Assembly (NCBI GenBank): GCA_013350335.1
Contig: CM023534.1
Coordinates: 3,224,001 to 3,288,000 of the forward strand
Reading direction: 5' to 3'
Source of the DNA: Chimonanthus salicifolius
Taxonomy: Eukaryota; Streptophyta; Magnoliopsida; Laurales; Calycanthaceae
Length of the DNA stretch: 64,000 bases
Shown piece after piece: positions 40,966-54,027 of the stretch. How positions within the stretch are numbered: the first letter of the stretch is position 1; every line of letters starts with the position of its first letter. The translations under genes were made by a program, and so were the position numbers. The notes under the pieces were generated by a model, which saw only the letters and a program-made list of their open reading frames with translations, had not been told where the DNA came from and made no database searches.

Positions 40966-42622
40966 AAAAATTAAAATGGTACCCATATCTGTATTATCTT
41001 AAAAAATGACAGATAAACAAACTACTACTTGGATACATACTGACCCAAACGAGTATCAACAACCAATATTTAGTTCTTTATGAAATCAAGCAGTTGATTA
41101 TTTAGGTGCAAGTGATACTACTTTTTAAATATTAAAGTATAATTTATTTATATGCCATCTATTCCACAGAATCAAGTTGCATTACCTGACAAAAATACCA
41201 TTGTTCATGATTTTGACAAACCAAGCTTTGATTTCCTTATCAATATAATAAAACATAAGAGTATAGGAGGAAGTGGAGATGTTTTGTAGGTAGAAGTAGG
41301 AGAATCTTGAAAACTTATTCTTATGATAAAATAATAAAGATAAACAACTAAGCTTTTTATCTTGTTATAATTTTCAATTGCTTACAAGTCTACAATAATA
41401 AATATAATCATTAATTATATTAAGAAATATTTTTCTCATAAAGAAGTATGAGATGCCTAAATAAATGAAGAATATTGGCTACACTTAAACAATGGTTAAG
41501 AGACAGATAAGACAAATTACTTGTATTTGTGGTAGTTTAAGTCGGTTGGTCCTAACGTGGGGGTTTGTCCCCTCTAATCTTAATCATCAGCACTAGCACT
41601 TAAAGGCTTTAAATAACTTAATTATCTATTAAGTTGATATGGGCTCTTGTTCATTGAAATGAACCGGCATTGGTCCATTGTAACTCCTTGATGGGAATCC
41701 TGGCCGTCCATCGGGTGGGGCCTTTGATGGCATCTTCTGTAAAGTTTGAAAATTTTAGACTCGGATTTGAAAATTTTAATTGAATCAGTAGATTGTTATG
41801 AGATTTTCAACAAAACTGTTTAAAAACTTAAAATGGAATGACTGATTAATTAGATATCTAATCAAATAAGACCTCTTTAAGTGGGTCAAATTACATCTTC
41901 TTGAATTTTTAAACAATGATTAGATTTGACAAAATATAAAAAAGGGCACTTAGAAAAAGAAAAAAACACATCTTCACATGTCTGTCACTTTCATTACCAT
42001 TTGTTAATCAATAATTAATGGATTCTGAAGGTGTAGCATCTGCTCCATGGACTCGTAGGCATCGTGTGGTTGGTACCAAAGACACAGATTTTTATTAGAT
42101 CACAGAATCACCAATTCAGCATCTTCTGTTTTTACAATGTTTGACACTATTAATGGGCCATTTGATGGCTTAAAAGGACAGATTATTCTTCATCCTTATG
42201 TGAAATACAGTTAAAGAAGATTGACCTTGATTGCTTGTATGTCGTATCCACAACAAGGATACCTCTTCCTAACACAGACGACAAGGTTCCATTCTTCATC
42301 CTTATGCCAGTCATAATAGGGTCCATAGCCTCGACCAAAAATAATGAGAATAAGTTTCCTTCTTTCTGCTGTTTAATTTCTTGATGCCCATGTGCTTGCG
42401 TGTTTCACTCCTCCAAATAGTTGAAGACCCATGTTCTAAAAGGTCTACGACCCGGGACACACTTTTTGGGACTTTTCTTCACTTTTATTGGACGGTTCAT
42501 GAGAAAGAGGGTGCATCAAATATTATACAGAGCGATTAGTTTCTTCAATTAATTGATCTGAGACTTTTTGTCACTTTCCATCCGTTCTCAGTGCAGTTGG
42601 ACCCTATGACTACACGTAAAAA

Positions 42623-42749
42623 CAGGGGTGCAAATATCGGCCGATATATCGATATCTTGGCCGTATCATATCGGCCGATATCGGCCATTTTTTTTAAAAA
42701 AAAAGAGAAGCGAAAATAATATCGGCCGATACTGAATTTTGCACCCCTG
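42623..42749. mobile_element. hAT-type miniature element with TATCGGCCGATA core
   Basis: The 127-bp element has identical 12-base inverted ends CAGGGGTGCAAA followed on each side by TATCGGCCGATAT-like sequence. Flanks CGTAAAAA (42615-42622) and CTTAAAAA (42750-42757) match at 7 of 8 positions, as expected for an aged hAT duplication. No coding capacity. Confidence 0.8.
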
Positions 42750-45301
42750 CTTAAAAACTTGACAAATGTGCAATTGCGCTCTACGGTTGCACATGGAAAC
42801 TTCAGACCGCCCTCATGTGCACTAAGCATACGGAACTTGCTATAATACCGTGTTAGAAAATCATGACTTGATAACGTTCTTGAGGTAGAACTCACGTTCA
42901 AAAAGGTAGCCGTAGAGAGGATTGTGTTATATGAATTATGAAGTCATTATGTATGAACCATAAATGAAAAAGTTCTACGAAAATTATGAAATACTGACCT
43001 GTTCATCTATAAATGAATTTCTATTGATTCAGTTCGAGTGACAGAGAAGTAAATGAAGCCTTTTGTTGGAATGAATCAAGCAGTTAGATGAGACTTAAAT
43101 TTTGACCCTATTAAATAGTAAATACCGATATCTTGTTGTGCCCAAAATCATTATATATAAAACTAATATTTTTGATATAGTACATAATATTTCATTATAT
43201 AAAAATTTCATGCTATATTTAACATTAGTTGATATATAACTAGCATGTCCAAAATATTGTATTGATCTAGACAAAATACAAAAAATAGCTGCAAACATAC
43301 AAAATATGAGTTGATATTTTAGTCTTAAAAATGAGCTCTATTATTTGGAAATATATGTATTTCTATTATTAATTTTCATTGGCTAGCTTGGATATAAAAA
43401 GCATCGTACTATTATTTTTCCCTCTCATAGATAGAATGGGACCATCTAAATATTTAAATTACTGATTGATATTTAAAGTTTTTAATATATTAATACTGTA
43501 AAGTATTTACAGACATTATGCCAATTAGAATATCAATTAATATATTAAAAAATCAACAGATATATACTGAAATTTAAATTTCAGAACCCACATTTTGAGA
43601 TCAAACTGCCACACTTACTCTTATTGTACTGACAGTGTAGCGCTTGCTAAAATTTCACTCTTATTTTGATTAAAATGTATAGTAGATTGATTCAATTAAC
43701 TATGATTCAATAATGGGTTAAGATCTGATTATATAAAAGAAAAATACTAAATCCTTATTGAGATTATACCTTTTAATACTTTTGTATTAAAGTGATAATT
43801 TATTTAACATTCTAGTGTTCAGACTTCAGAGAGAAGTGGGTTTTTTTGGTTTTCAGTCGGAAAAAAATTGAAGTGATAATTTATTTGATTAGTATTTAAA
43901 TTAATTTTTAGAAAATTAATAACTGTAACTTACCATGCAGTAAATATAATAATTTTTAGATAAAATTTAAGTGATAAAAAGATAATCGATAGACGTTTCT
44001 GAGACTTGAGTGGCTTAGAAATTAGAACGTGGTTTCCTTGTTACCATTGAAAGGGGCAGGAACGGCTAGCATTCAAACCTCTGCCCAACGCCCCAACACG
44101 ACGACAGACACGTTTGGAAATCATTTTTGTTTTTATCATAACAAGTTGGAGGAGTTAAAAAAGATAAAAAGTTCATTTTTAATTATACTTGAAAAATTCA
44201 AAAAAAAATCGAGGGAGCATGATCGAGTTGACTTGATTTGATACAAATTGAGTTATTTAATTTTATAAGATTTTGATTTGATTGAGTTATTTAATTTTAT
44301 AAGAATTTGAGTCAAGTCTAAATTTTGAATTTTAATTATTTTTTTTAAGTCTTAGATGAACAAAAAATTTGTTAAGTTTCACTTTTTAAATTTAGGCAAT
44401 CAGCTAATAATTTAAGCAAAGAGTTATAATTGAAAGTTCACACCAATTTATTATAGATTAATTCGTGATATATAATTTATGAAAAAGAAATATTTTTTTA
44501 GACATGAAAAACCTTTTGTTTAAACTTCTAAAGATTAAATTATAGGGGTAAAAAGGGTTTTCAAAGTGAGAGTTTAAGGTAAACAAGAGTAAAATTGATT
44601 TTTTTTTTAACTTCACTCAATTATTATTTGAGATTTTTTACCCTCATGACCTCATCCTTTAGTTACCAATAAGGGTAACGAGGGGTAACACCTCATTTTC
44701 CTTACACCCCCTCATCCAAACTCAACCCTGTAGTCTTAGTTTGACAGATGAGATTTATGAGTAATATTATATATTTATAAAGATTAATCTCACTTTTAAA
44801 TAGAGAATGGGGTGGAGACATCTTACTATGATAATAATAATAAACTTGTGTGAAAGTATCTCTTCATTGTAACTTTTTTTTTTTCTATTTTAAACAATTT
44901 CTTAATGAGTTGGAATGTAACATGCTTTGTCTCAAACATGAGATTTTGCTAGTGTGCCAACTCAAAGATTAAAGTTTTGTGACAGACAAAGGTAGAAATT
45001 ATGACCGGATGCAAGAAAATAAAAGGTGGGCAAGTTGGCATTGTATCCAAGTCCAATGAATCCCCAAATGTAAATGAGAGGACAGACGAGCACTTGTGTT
45101 AATTTGTATGGAAACAGAGGCCCATGTGAAAAAGAGCAGGCGGCAAGCAAATCCACTTCTCCCCTCCTACTTCGGCCCTACCCACTCCTACAAAGGCCAA
45201 GCCTCCTTAAAAGCAACGTCCGGGTTTTTCCCAAATCTAGACCACTATTCTTTTCTATGGGCCCCTCTCGTCCCCCCCTCCTCCTTCGCTTCCTCCCCCT
45301 C

Positions 45302-45309
45302 TATTTATA
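45302..45309 (+). promoter_or_regulatory. TATA box of the SAUR gene
   Basis: TATTTATA lies 189 bases before the SAUR start codon, within a C/T-rich promoter-leader. Spacing allows a leader of about 160 bases. Confidence 0.5.
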
Positions 45310-45497
45310 CACGAACCTTCCTTCCATCCTTCCCACATTCTTCTCTCTCCCCTTCTCTTTCTCATTCGTGTCCTGTCTTCCTCCATAGCCTCAAAACACA
45401 AAACCCATTTCCTTAAATCTTGTTTATCCTCCAAAATTTCAGCGGCATTGCATCTCCACACCGTTCCTCTGTTTTCAGACTCCAATTCTTTCATAAA

Positions 45498-45890
45498 ATG
45501 GCCAGAGGGAGCAAACTGAGCAAGCTCAAGTGCATGATCAAGAAGTGGCAATCAGCAAGCAAGCTCGGCCGCACATCTAGCTCCATCGCCGCAAATCCCT
45601 GCGGCGATAACTGGAGAGGGGGCGCCGCAGTGGTCCACGGAGACGGCGAAGGCCTCCAGGAGGTATATGTCGGAAAATCCCGGCGACTGTACCTCATCAG
45701 TTCCCACTTGATGGACCACCCAGTCTTCCGGGTGCTCACCGATAAGTCGTCCGCTCCAACAGATGAGGCAGGGCCCGCCACCGTCATCGGCTGCGAGGTG
45801 GTTCTGTTCGAGCACTTGCTTTGGATGCTCGAGAATGCCGATCCCCAGCTGGAGTCTTTGGACGATCTGGTGGAATTCTACGCTAGCTGA
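45498..45890 (+). CDS. SAUR-family protein (SAUR76-79 type)
   Basis: Intronless 130-residue CDS, as usual for SAUR genes. The N-terminus MARGSKLSKLKCMIKKW is basic. The SAUR core covers about residues 55-115: VYVGKSRRLYLISSHLMDHP, VFRVL, then CEVVLFEHLLWMLENADP. This last block is characteristic of the SAUR76-79 subgroup. The acidic tail is ESLDDLVEFYAS. SAURs promote cell expansion, commonly by inhibiting PP2C.D phosphatases and so activating plasma-membrane H+-ATPases; some members of this subgroup have been linked to ethylene signalling. The ATG at 45498 follows an in-frame TTG-only extension upstream. GC content is far above the flanks, as expected for a real CDS. It stands alone rather than in a SAUR cluster. 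Confidence 0.92.
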   Translation: MARGSKLSKLKCMIKKWQSASKLGRTSSSIAANPCGDNWRGGAAVVHGDGEGLQEVYVGKSRRLYLISSHLMDHPVFRVLTDKSSAPTDEAGPATVIGCEVVLFEHLLWMLENADPQLESLDDLVEFYAS

Positions 45891-46296
45891 GTCCGTGCAT
45901 TGGGCCCAGACAATTGGACGGTTGAGATTCACTTTTGGGTGGCCATGGATCAATGGTCAATGGTCATCTAATTCTATTGTCGGGGCGGAACTGTAAATTT
46001 TGGAAAATAATGTACGTAAGAAGAGGAGGTAGATCAGAGTCTTAGAGAGAGGAAACACGGAGGTCCAAGTAATGGAAGGAGAGACGACTGTTTGTGGACG
46101 GTTGCGATTAACCCATTTGATAGGCTGAGGCTGAAACCGGAGACCTGATGCCGATTGGGTTTCTCTTTTACTCTTTTTTTTTTTTCAATTTCATATCATT
46201 TTATTGAACTGATAAACTTATTTAATTTATCTTCACTTTTAATTAATTAATGTGTTGGTATTTGTTACTGCTGCTGTTGTAAACTTCTCAATCTTC

Positions 46297-46620
46297 GTCA
46301 TAGTTTGGAGTTTATGGTAGGAGCATAACAATAGAGTCTTTAAGGATCGTGATGAGTCAAGTGAAGCAGTTTCTAGAAGAGCTTTTTCTTTGTGTGCCTC
46401 TTGGACCTCTACCCTTGCGGAATTCAGAAACGTCTCTGCGAACGACATCCTTCGTGCTTGTAAAGAATGTGCTGACTTGGTTTAGCTTTATCCTTTTCAG
46501 TATGTGTGTGATCGTCACAAAGTTGTGTCGGGTTTGTGTTGATCTTTTGAGTTTTTCTTTCTTTTGTATTACACCTCTGGTGCCTTTTCTTATTAATATA
46601 TTAAGCATTCAAAAAAAAAA
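46297..46620 (+). mobile_element. 5'-truncated LINE (L1-type) with 12-bp TSD
   Basis: The 324-bp insertion is bounded by identical 12-mers TTCTCAATCTTC (46285-46296 and 46621-46632) and ends in a run of A (about 46611-46620). The first 180 bases still read as the C-terminal end of a LINE ORF2: IVWSLW, one stop, EHNNRVFKDRDESSEA, ending LRACKECADLV and TAG. It is followed by a 3' UTR with the TTATTAATATATTAAG word common near plant L1 tails. Severe 5' truncation plus A-tail and long duplication are the marks of target-primed reverse transcription. Confidence 0.88.
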
Positions 46621-49600
46621 TTCTCAATCTTCTATTGCATACAATCATGTATTGCAATGCTACGTCTTTCTTTTCTTGCCTCCAGTAGTTTAACGGTTGA
46701 TCTTTGATCGGATCCTGGGTGGGTTCTCTTTTGATGAGTGGAGCCCAGCATTTAAAAATATGTATAAGATGAATGAATAATGTATATAAAATTTACTGGA
46801 GGAGATTTATTTAATCATTCAAGCTGTTTAGTTTAATGGTTTAAAATTGGTTCAACAGAGAATATGTGAAAAGTTACTCGGAATGCAAGAGTAGAAGTTT
46901 GTAAGAGTTAGGGTTTTACTATAAACCTTTAGGAATTAGAATATTCATTTTTTAGAAAATTCAAACTTATAATATATAAAAATAAGATATTTTAAATTAT
47001 GAAGATGTCTTATATAAGTAAATCTCTATCTTAAATTTAAAATATTCGATATCAGAAGTTACTTGTTTCAAAATATAACAGAGTGGACTTGTTTCAGTGT
47101 ACCGCAGGTAGCATTCAAAGGAAAGGAATCACCGTATGTTTGTGTTTCACATGACATGATGACAACTAAGCTCGAACTTGCCTATCCTCACAATAAATAA
47201 CTCACATATGTATCGGTCCAGTCTGGAAACTTGTCAGATTTAGCTAAGATACAGTGTTTAGCTGATAGCTTTGTACCTATTTAGATTTTAGATTACGTGT
47301 GTTGTTATATTAAAGTGTCAGAAATGGAGAGTCTTGAATTCGATTTTTACTGGTATAAGAGAAAGCTTTACACTTCACTTCTTCTAAACATAACCATGAT
47401 GTTTACATTTTAAATAAAGCATTATAATTGATTCTCTATCATCAAAGACTAAAAAAACTCCAATGGATTGGTTTGTTGGTCAGAAATTTGTCTTAAGAAG
47501 AAAGAGTTCTGAGTTTCAATCTCATCCCATTCCAAAGGCCATTCCCTGTAGTTTACCCAATTTGTGCACACACCTGAGAACTAGCGAGAGTGCTCTAAAA
47601 GGCCTTGGACACCTCGGTTATGAAAAAATATATATCAAAGATTATAAAAAAATTAATAATGTAATAATGACAGTGCATGTAACAGGTCTTACTGTAATAT
47701 CTTTTGTTTTCTTGAGATGGGATGCTCTGTTTTTGTTTATGTTGCAAATGATTGGGTAGTTAGAGATGCTTTGTTGCTAATCATTATTCATTTCAGATTG
47801 AGACTGAGAAGCCTTCTTTCTACGATCCCCTGTTTGTGTACAAGTTGGAATTTTGGACTGTTGTAGGTGGAATCCCAGTCCCAGCTATGTTTCTTAATTT
47901 GGGGGAAGACTTATTGTACGTACGTATCCTCCTTTAACCATTCCAGAGCTGGTGCCACCTTTCTTTCTGTACAATCAAAATTAAAAGTGTTATGAGATAA
48001 TATTAAAATTCCTAGATCATGTTTAGATAATGTTTTTTAATGATATCAATCTTAGATGATGTTGTCAATAAAAAGGTATTAACCCCACCTGTAATGTGTG
48101 AACTGTGAACATAATTTTCTCTACAATGAACAATTAGGTGTTTAGATTTTAAGATCTGGCTCTCTTTACAACAAGCAGTTTTTACAAAGTTTCTATTTAT
48201 TCACTAGAGAAGGCTGAAAAGACTATATAAATTAAAAGCTTGACTTTCCCTAGTTTTACATTGAGTAATTAGAAAATTTTAAATAATGAAGACCTTTGTC
48301 ATAAGTCTGTAATTTTACTTCTATTTCTATACTAAGAATATTATTTAGGATGCCATTTCATTCTTCTTTACAAATTATTACACACATGTGAGGCTTTCTT
48401 TATATAATGAGTTATATTTATGTCTTCTAAAATGTAAGTAAATTCTCTTGATATAGGACCTGTAAATAGCTCAAAAAAGTAAGAAAGTTTAGCTTCTGAG
48501 ACCTATCATCATCATCAACTAGTAATCTCATACATTTGAAGTCGATTTTATGAGTTATTCTTCTTCAAATAATCATGTCATAAATCATTTTATCATTTCT
48601 CTTTATGTTTTTGACGGTCATTGTCTCCTCCTAGTGCCTTCAATTCATAACCTATCCACTCTACCCTGTTGCATTTGGTCTTCTACTAACATGACTAAAC
48701 CACCTCAAATGAATTTATCTCAATTTATCATCTGTCAAAATGATCTGTAAATTATTCTTTAATGCGTTCATTTTCAATTCTATCAATTATGTTAAACCAC
48801 TCTCCGCTGCTAAGCACGTTGCCTTTCATTTCTAATTTTGAGAGACTCCTTTGAGACCTATCAATATCACTAATTCATTAACAACTAAAAAACACAAATT
48901 ATCATGTGAGTATCATATGTGACTTAATACAACTTGAAATATAAAATAATTTCTCTAATATAGTAACGATATTCAGAAATTCTATAATCAAGTATTATTT
49001 CAACAGTAAAAAACACTTAAACTAAATAAAAAAAGTTGGTCTTTTAATCTTACAAAATTTAAATCAGTGAAAAATGTTTAAGATTTGCTGTGAGGATGGC
49101 AACTTAGAATTATTTTAAAAGATAAATGGTGACTAATCTGTAGAGTTACTTATTGTATGTAGTAGGTAGAGAGGTTTGTATATATTATGAAAATTAATCG
49201 AGTGCTCTGAAAGATTTGAACTCCTTAATAATGAATAAAGAAAGATTGAGAGTAAATTAGCAAAAGCACTGTCAAAATCTCTTACCAAATTTATCAACAA
49301 AGAACTCCTTTAAACCATTTTTTTTTCTTATTATCATCATTTATCAATCATTTTATATCTCTCTATCATTTCCTTCACTCTATTTTATTTCTAACACAAA
49401 TTTGAAAATAATCATAACTTTCAGTAAAGTTGATAAAATTATTGACAAATCTGAACCATCTGAAACCAATTTAATAGTTCTATTGTGGAACTTAAGTTGA
49501 CTTCTAACAGCCCTAATAATGTAAATAATCATCAATGACACGTTCTACATTATTTGTCTTTTTGAATTTGCTCCATCCAATTTTGTCTCTTATGCTTCAT

Positions 49601-52599
49601 GTGGACGGTGTGGATTGGTATTACTTATCCATCATCCACGTGCGTACAATTTGGACACTGTAAATTGGGTTCTGCATGTGTTCCACGTCCGACCCTGAGG
49701 GCTGAGCAACCCATGCCCATGTTACTTGCTTAGTGCCTTGGGAAATAAACTTATTATAATTAATCAAATGATGAAAATACATCATAATAATAGAAAGTTG
49801 GATCTAAATTTTAAAGAGAAAAGAAATAATTTTAACATACTGAATTTAATATAGATTAAGTCCCACATAGAGCCGTGCTATATCTAAATATTTTGTAGTT
49901 CCTCCCTAGATTCAATAACTTGAATTGGTTAGCTAACATATTTGGTATCTCTAAAAAAAATTGATAGAAGATTCAAATTTTGAAAAGCCTTCACCTTATA
50001 TTGGAGGTAATATTAATCTCACGAGCACGTACAAACCTCTTAATTCATACATACTTGTAAACCGATAAAGAATAATCTTATGAAAAGTGACTGAGAGGAG
50101 TTTGAGGTTGAATGAAACCCAAGAGAATTCCCTTTAAATTAAATCTAAGCAAATAAAGAAAGAGTATATTTCATGAAAAGGGAAAATGCTCATTTTTTTT
50201 CTTCTAGTATTCATCTTTCATAACTAAAAAATGATAAAAAAAAAAAAAAAACCTCTTATGACCCAAGACAATATGCACTTGGGACCGAATTGCTTGGAAA
50301 GATGTCCAAAAGATAAAACTCAGCCCTTTTCTACTCAGAGTCCTTCAAGATTTTGGATGGATAAGTACATAAAAAGGATAACGATTATTATTTTGCTCAA
50401 CACCACAATATAAAATTAAAACTCAAAAAATGAAAAGAAAAAAAAAATCGTCTAAGATAAATGAAGGAAGACTGCACTGATGGTGAAGAATGAAGGAAGA
50501 GAACGAGGAACAAAGATAAGAGAGAATTGAGATAGAGCAATTGATGTGCTTTGAAGGTGATGATAATCGGATAAAAAGTTTGTTAATGGGTCAGCTTCAT
50601 AGGCATGGCTGATTGAGAGACCAGGCATGTGAGGTTGGGCCGGGAAATCGGATTGCGCACAAAAGAGATGGGTCCGCCCACAGTATCAACTTCCTTAAAT
50701 GAGATTTCTTGTCTGAATAGAGGAATATATTTATTTCTCAATAAATGCTGATGAATATGAAGACAAATGGATTATAATAAAACATTGAATGGATTCAGAA
50801 ATTGTTGAAGGGTCCACAGCATGCAGACGATAGAAAGTATAGAAACTGACATGGACTTGAGAGTGAAAAGATAGAGGAGGAAGAAGAAACAAGTTGTACG
50901 GCTCATATCAAAGCTGGCAAGCCAGCTATGTACCTGGTACCACCTAATCCCATGTTAAACAAGGTAAAATTTGAAGTTTTACCCATTTGACTTAGATCAG
51001 GTCATCTCAAGTCTAAGCCTAACTTGAGGCTCAACACAAATGAATTAACATTTGAAGTAAGTAGGCATTGAGAGCTCAATTCTTCTACCCTTAAATCAAT
51101 AGATATACATAGAATCTTTCATATTTTTTGTTGGATTAGGAGTTGAGATCCGAGTTTACAGAGTACCAATACAAATGAGAGGAAAAAGAAAAACTTTAAG
51201 GATTTGGAGTTTAGGTAAGTGCAGTAACAGCAAGAAGCAAATCTATAGACGCAGTACCTAAACTCTAAATCATAAAATGAGATCATGTAAACATTTTTTA
51301 ATATGATGGATATCTTCATCTTTACATTGAGGCGAGACGAATCTAATAGATACACGAAACCATCCACAGACATTTAATCTATGCAGCCCACGGTTTTGAA
51401 AGATGAAAGCACAAGTTGGGGGATGTGTTTATTGTATTGGAGTTGGGATAGAGAGAGAGAGAGTGGAGGCCCCTCCCAACCAAATTACCTGGTCTGCTGC
51501 TGACAGTTTTCAGCGTTGGAAGGATGAGGAAGGCATCAACAAAGCGACGAAAGCCACCCAACTTTTTCTTTATTTTTTATTTTTATTTTTTGGGATTATT
51601 AAGATGATATATTGGGAGGTGGGTGGAAGAAAAAGGGAAATTTGCATGCATGCAATGATGTAAATCGGAAATCTGAAATGTCAAAGAGATTACTCCACAT
51701 GTACATGGATGACTGTAGCAATGGATCGAGTAAGAGAGGCCGCTTCTGCGATTTGATTTAAGTGATTTTTAACTGAGAACTGTTATGCTACGTGTGAGTC
51801 TAATCACTAAATATATACTATTGATTTGGTTCTGGATTAAAAGCAAGAGTCGACTCTCTCAATTTTTTTCTTGATTTTAAGCATAATGGTTGGTGTTGAA
51901 CATGTAAATGTATAGAAAGAAAACCACGTACATCTCTGTGTTGTGGTTTGATTTTCTGTGTAAGAATTATTATTATTTTTTTTTTCAGTTTTTTCGACAT
52001 GTGGAGTTGAAAAAATGGTTTTCTTCGAACAAAAACATGAGCAAATATTTCATTAACATATCTAAACACTGACTTTGTGTGTTAAATCAACTCTGAAATC
52101 TTTAATTTATTGATTGACCTAGCATTTAACAATTATTAACGAGGGATCTAATCCAATAATAAAACATCACCACCAGTTTGACCATAGTCAAAGGAATGTT
52201 GAGGGCGGAGAAGGTGGGGCCGAGTGGGTGCTTCGATTGCTGATTTTCAACAAATAGAAAATCTGATTAAACTGGTTTAGACTAGCTTAATTATTTAAAC
52301 AGATAGTTCAAACTGATCGAAGTTTTTAAATCAGTTCGAATTTTGAATTTTTATTACACTATTGTAATTTATTGGTAGAGGTTTTGTCAATTCATAAACC
52401 TTTATGAATTTCAACCAACACGTTGAGTCAAATCTAATTGGTTCCCATAGAAGCAAGTTGCATGACCATTGGCGAAAGAGACAATTTTGTAAATGACAAA
52501 TAAGGAAAGTGATTGAAGAATATGACAGCATCCCATGTTCCTCCAGTTTGATTCTTGTCATAAAATTTTTTTTTAAGAAAAAAACATGAGAAATCTTTT

Positions 52600-52880
52600 A
52601 GGATTGTGATTCCGGTTCAAAAGACTAATCTAATACGTGGAATGATTGAGCCATGTATAAGTCCTTAGTTTTTTCCCTTTCACAACAGATGTAGGAGTTC
52701 GCACCCCAATAATCTCTCTTTGTAACGAGACTCTCTAGCAACCTGGCTCTGATACCAATGTTAGGATTGAGCTTCCAGTTTAAAAGATTAGGCTGATAGG
52801 TGAAATGACCCAATCTCATATAAATCCTTAATTTTTTTTCCCCTCACAATCGATGTGGGACTTTCATTTGCACCCAACAA
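52600..52880 (+). repeat. Two diverged copies of a dispersed repeat
   Basis: Two partial units start AAAAGACTAATCTAATACGTG and AAAAGATTAGGCTGATAGGTG. Each then has a GA.CCA/CCCA..AT.TAA.TCCTTA block and a TCACAA(C/T)(A/C)GATGT block. CTCTGATACCAATGTTAGG lies between them. The word order also occurs at 27560-27845. It is a widespread dicot repeat, probably transposon-derived. Confidence 0.55.
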
Positions 52881-53309
52881 AATCAAAATTGAAATATAAA
52901 TAAGATAAGTTTATAATAAAACAAATCATAAAATGAGATGACGCAGATTTTTCTAAAAAAATTGTCTGGTAAAACTTAAAAATAAATGAAAAGGTTCAAA
53001 AAGTGAAAGAAAATAAAACTAAATTTTATCAGTTTCAATTATAAAGTCACTATTAATATTTTGTAAGAAAAAAATAATCTAAAGTATTGCATTTTAGAAA
53101 TATAAAAATTTACAAAAAGAAAATATCTAAAAAGCATGAAGTCACTGAGATTGTGGAGTGAGAGTCATCTTGAAAGTGTAAAAGTCAAAATGAATGTAAT
53201 CAGCTAAGAAACTTTTCTCAAGCAGAGGCCCTTTATATTGACTGGGCCTACCCTCATGAGAAAGTAAGTAGTAAAAGTGTGTACTGGGCCTTGGAGCCCA
53301 CTTCAAACG

Positions 53310-54027
53310 ATGGCAGAAAATCTGAATCTTTCATTTATCAAGGACATCCTCCTGGCGATCCACCTCATCATTGCTAGAGCTGATAACGTCAACGGTTGGA
53401 TCACCACAAACTTCAGGAATCTCAGTGAACGTATGGTGATTTCAAGACGGTGATGGATGCAATCAACAGCATTCCAGAAGGCAACAAGAATCGAATCATC
53501 GTCAAGATTGGGCCTGGATCCTACAAGGAGAAGGTGGTTGTGGGCCAATCAAAGCCGTTCATAACATTTTTTGGTGAATTTGGATCGTCGCTGCCGAGGA
53601 TCACACAAGAAGCGACCACGAAACAATACGGGACATGGGACAGTGCCACCGTCATTGTTGAATCAAATAACTTCATGGCTGTAAATATCATCTTCGAGGT
53701 ACTACTCTACGTAGTTAAACATCACTGCCATTACTGTTATTATTGTAGAAATGGCAAACACAAGTAATTCTTTTATGCATAATACTATTGTTATTGTTGT
53801 TGTTTTTTGATCATTTATAGAACACAGCACCAATGCCAGTGCCGGGAGAGGACGGAGGTCAACGGGTGGCAATGCGAATATCCGGCGACAGGGCGGCTTT
53901 CTATAATTGCAACTTCTATGGATTTCAAGACACACTTTTGGATGATGTAGGCTTACATTTCTTCAAGAACTGCTACATTCAAGGAACAATTGATTTCATT
54001 TTTGGCAAAGGGAAGTCCATTTATGTG
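53310..54027 (+). pseudogene. Pectinesterase (PME) pseudogene, exons 1-2
   Basis: Pectinesterases remove methyl esters from cell-wall homogalacturonan. Exon 1 (53310-53698) reads MAENLNLSFIKDILLAIHLI.. and VNGWITTNF, then loses frame at about 53432-53436. From there another frame gives YGDFKTVMDAINSIPEGN, GPGSYKEKVVVGQSKPFITF and VIVESNNFMAVNIIFE. Compared with the family, about 25 residues between the N-terminal linker and GDFKTV are missing, so a deletion caused the frameshift. Exon 2 (53821-54027) has [27 protein letters not shown] and [12 protein letters not shown], keeping both catalytic Asp positions. The later exons with the LGRPW motif are not seen next in order. A scrap like a late exon lies at 62801-62828, after the 7.5-kb MULE. 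The gene cannot make an enzyme. Confidence 0.85.

Larger units (their letters stand above)
34984..45497. other. 10.5-kb spacer with transposon remnants, no gene seen
   Basis: The first about 300 bases are RPSA 3' UTR. Beyond lie the Mutator-type miniature element (37317-37600), a possible LINE tail (37670-37940, minus), SINE-like copies (40090-40258 and about 40880-40965) and an hAT-type miniature element (42623-42749). Around 35640-35800 and 36960-37060 are stretches of GGGTTGGGTT/AGCCCAACCC words typical of old repeats. The remainder is AT-rich and I find no coding exon or RNA gene. The last about 200 bases are SAUR promoter and leader. Confidence 0.55.
45891..53309. other. 7.4-kb spacer, no gene seen apart from repeats
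   Basis: About 300 bases after the stop are SAUR 3' UTR and flank. A 5'-truncated LINE lies at 46297-46620 and a dispersed repeat at 52600-52880. The remaining AT-rich sequence, including 46750-52600, shows no convincing exon on either strand, no RNA gene and no element ends I could pair. The frames near 47463 and 51403 have no recognisable family. Confidence 0.5.

Noticed and set aside
47463..47759. 98-residue plus-strand frame that might be a SINE or gene
   Set aside because: Begins near a weak A-box-like word but lacks a proper B-box, tail or coding pattern.
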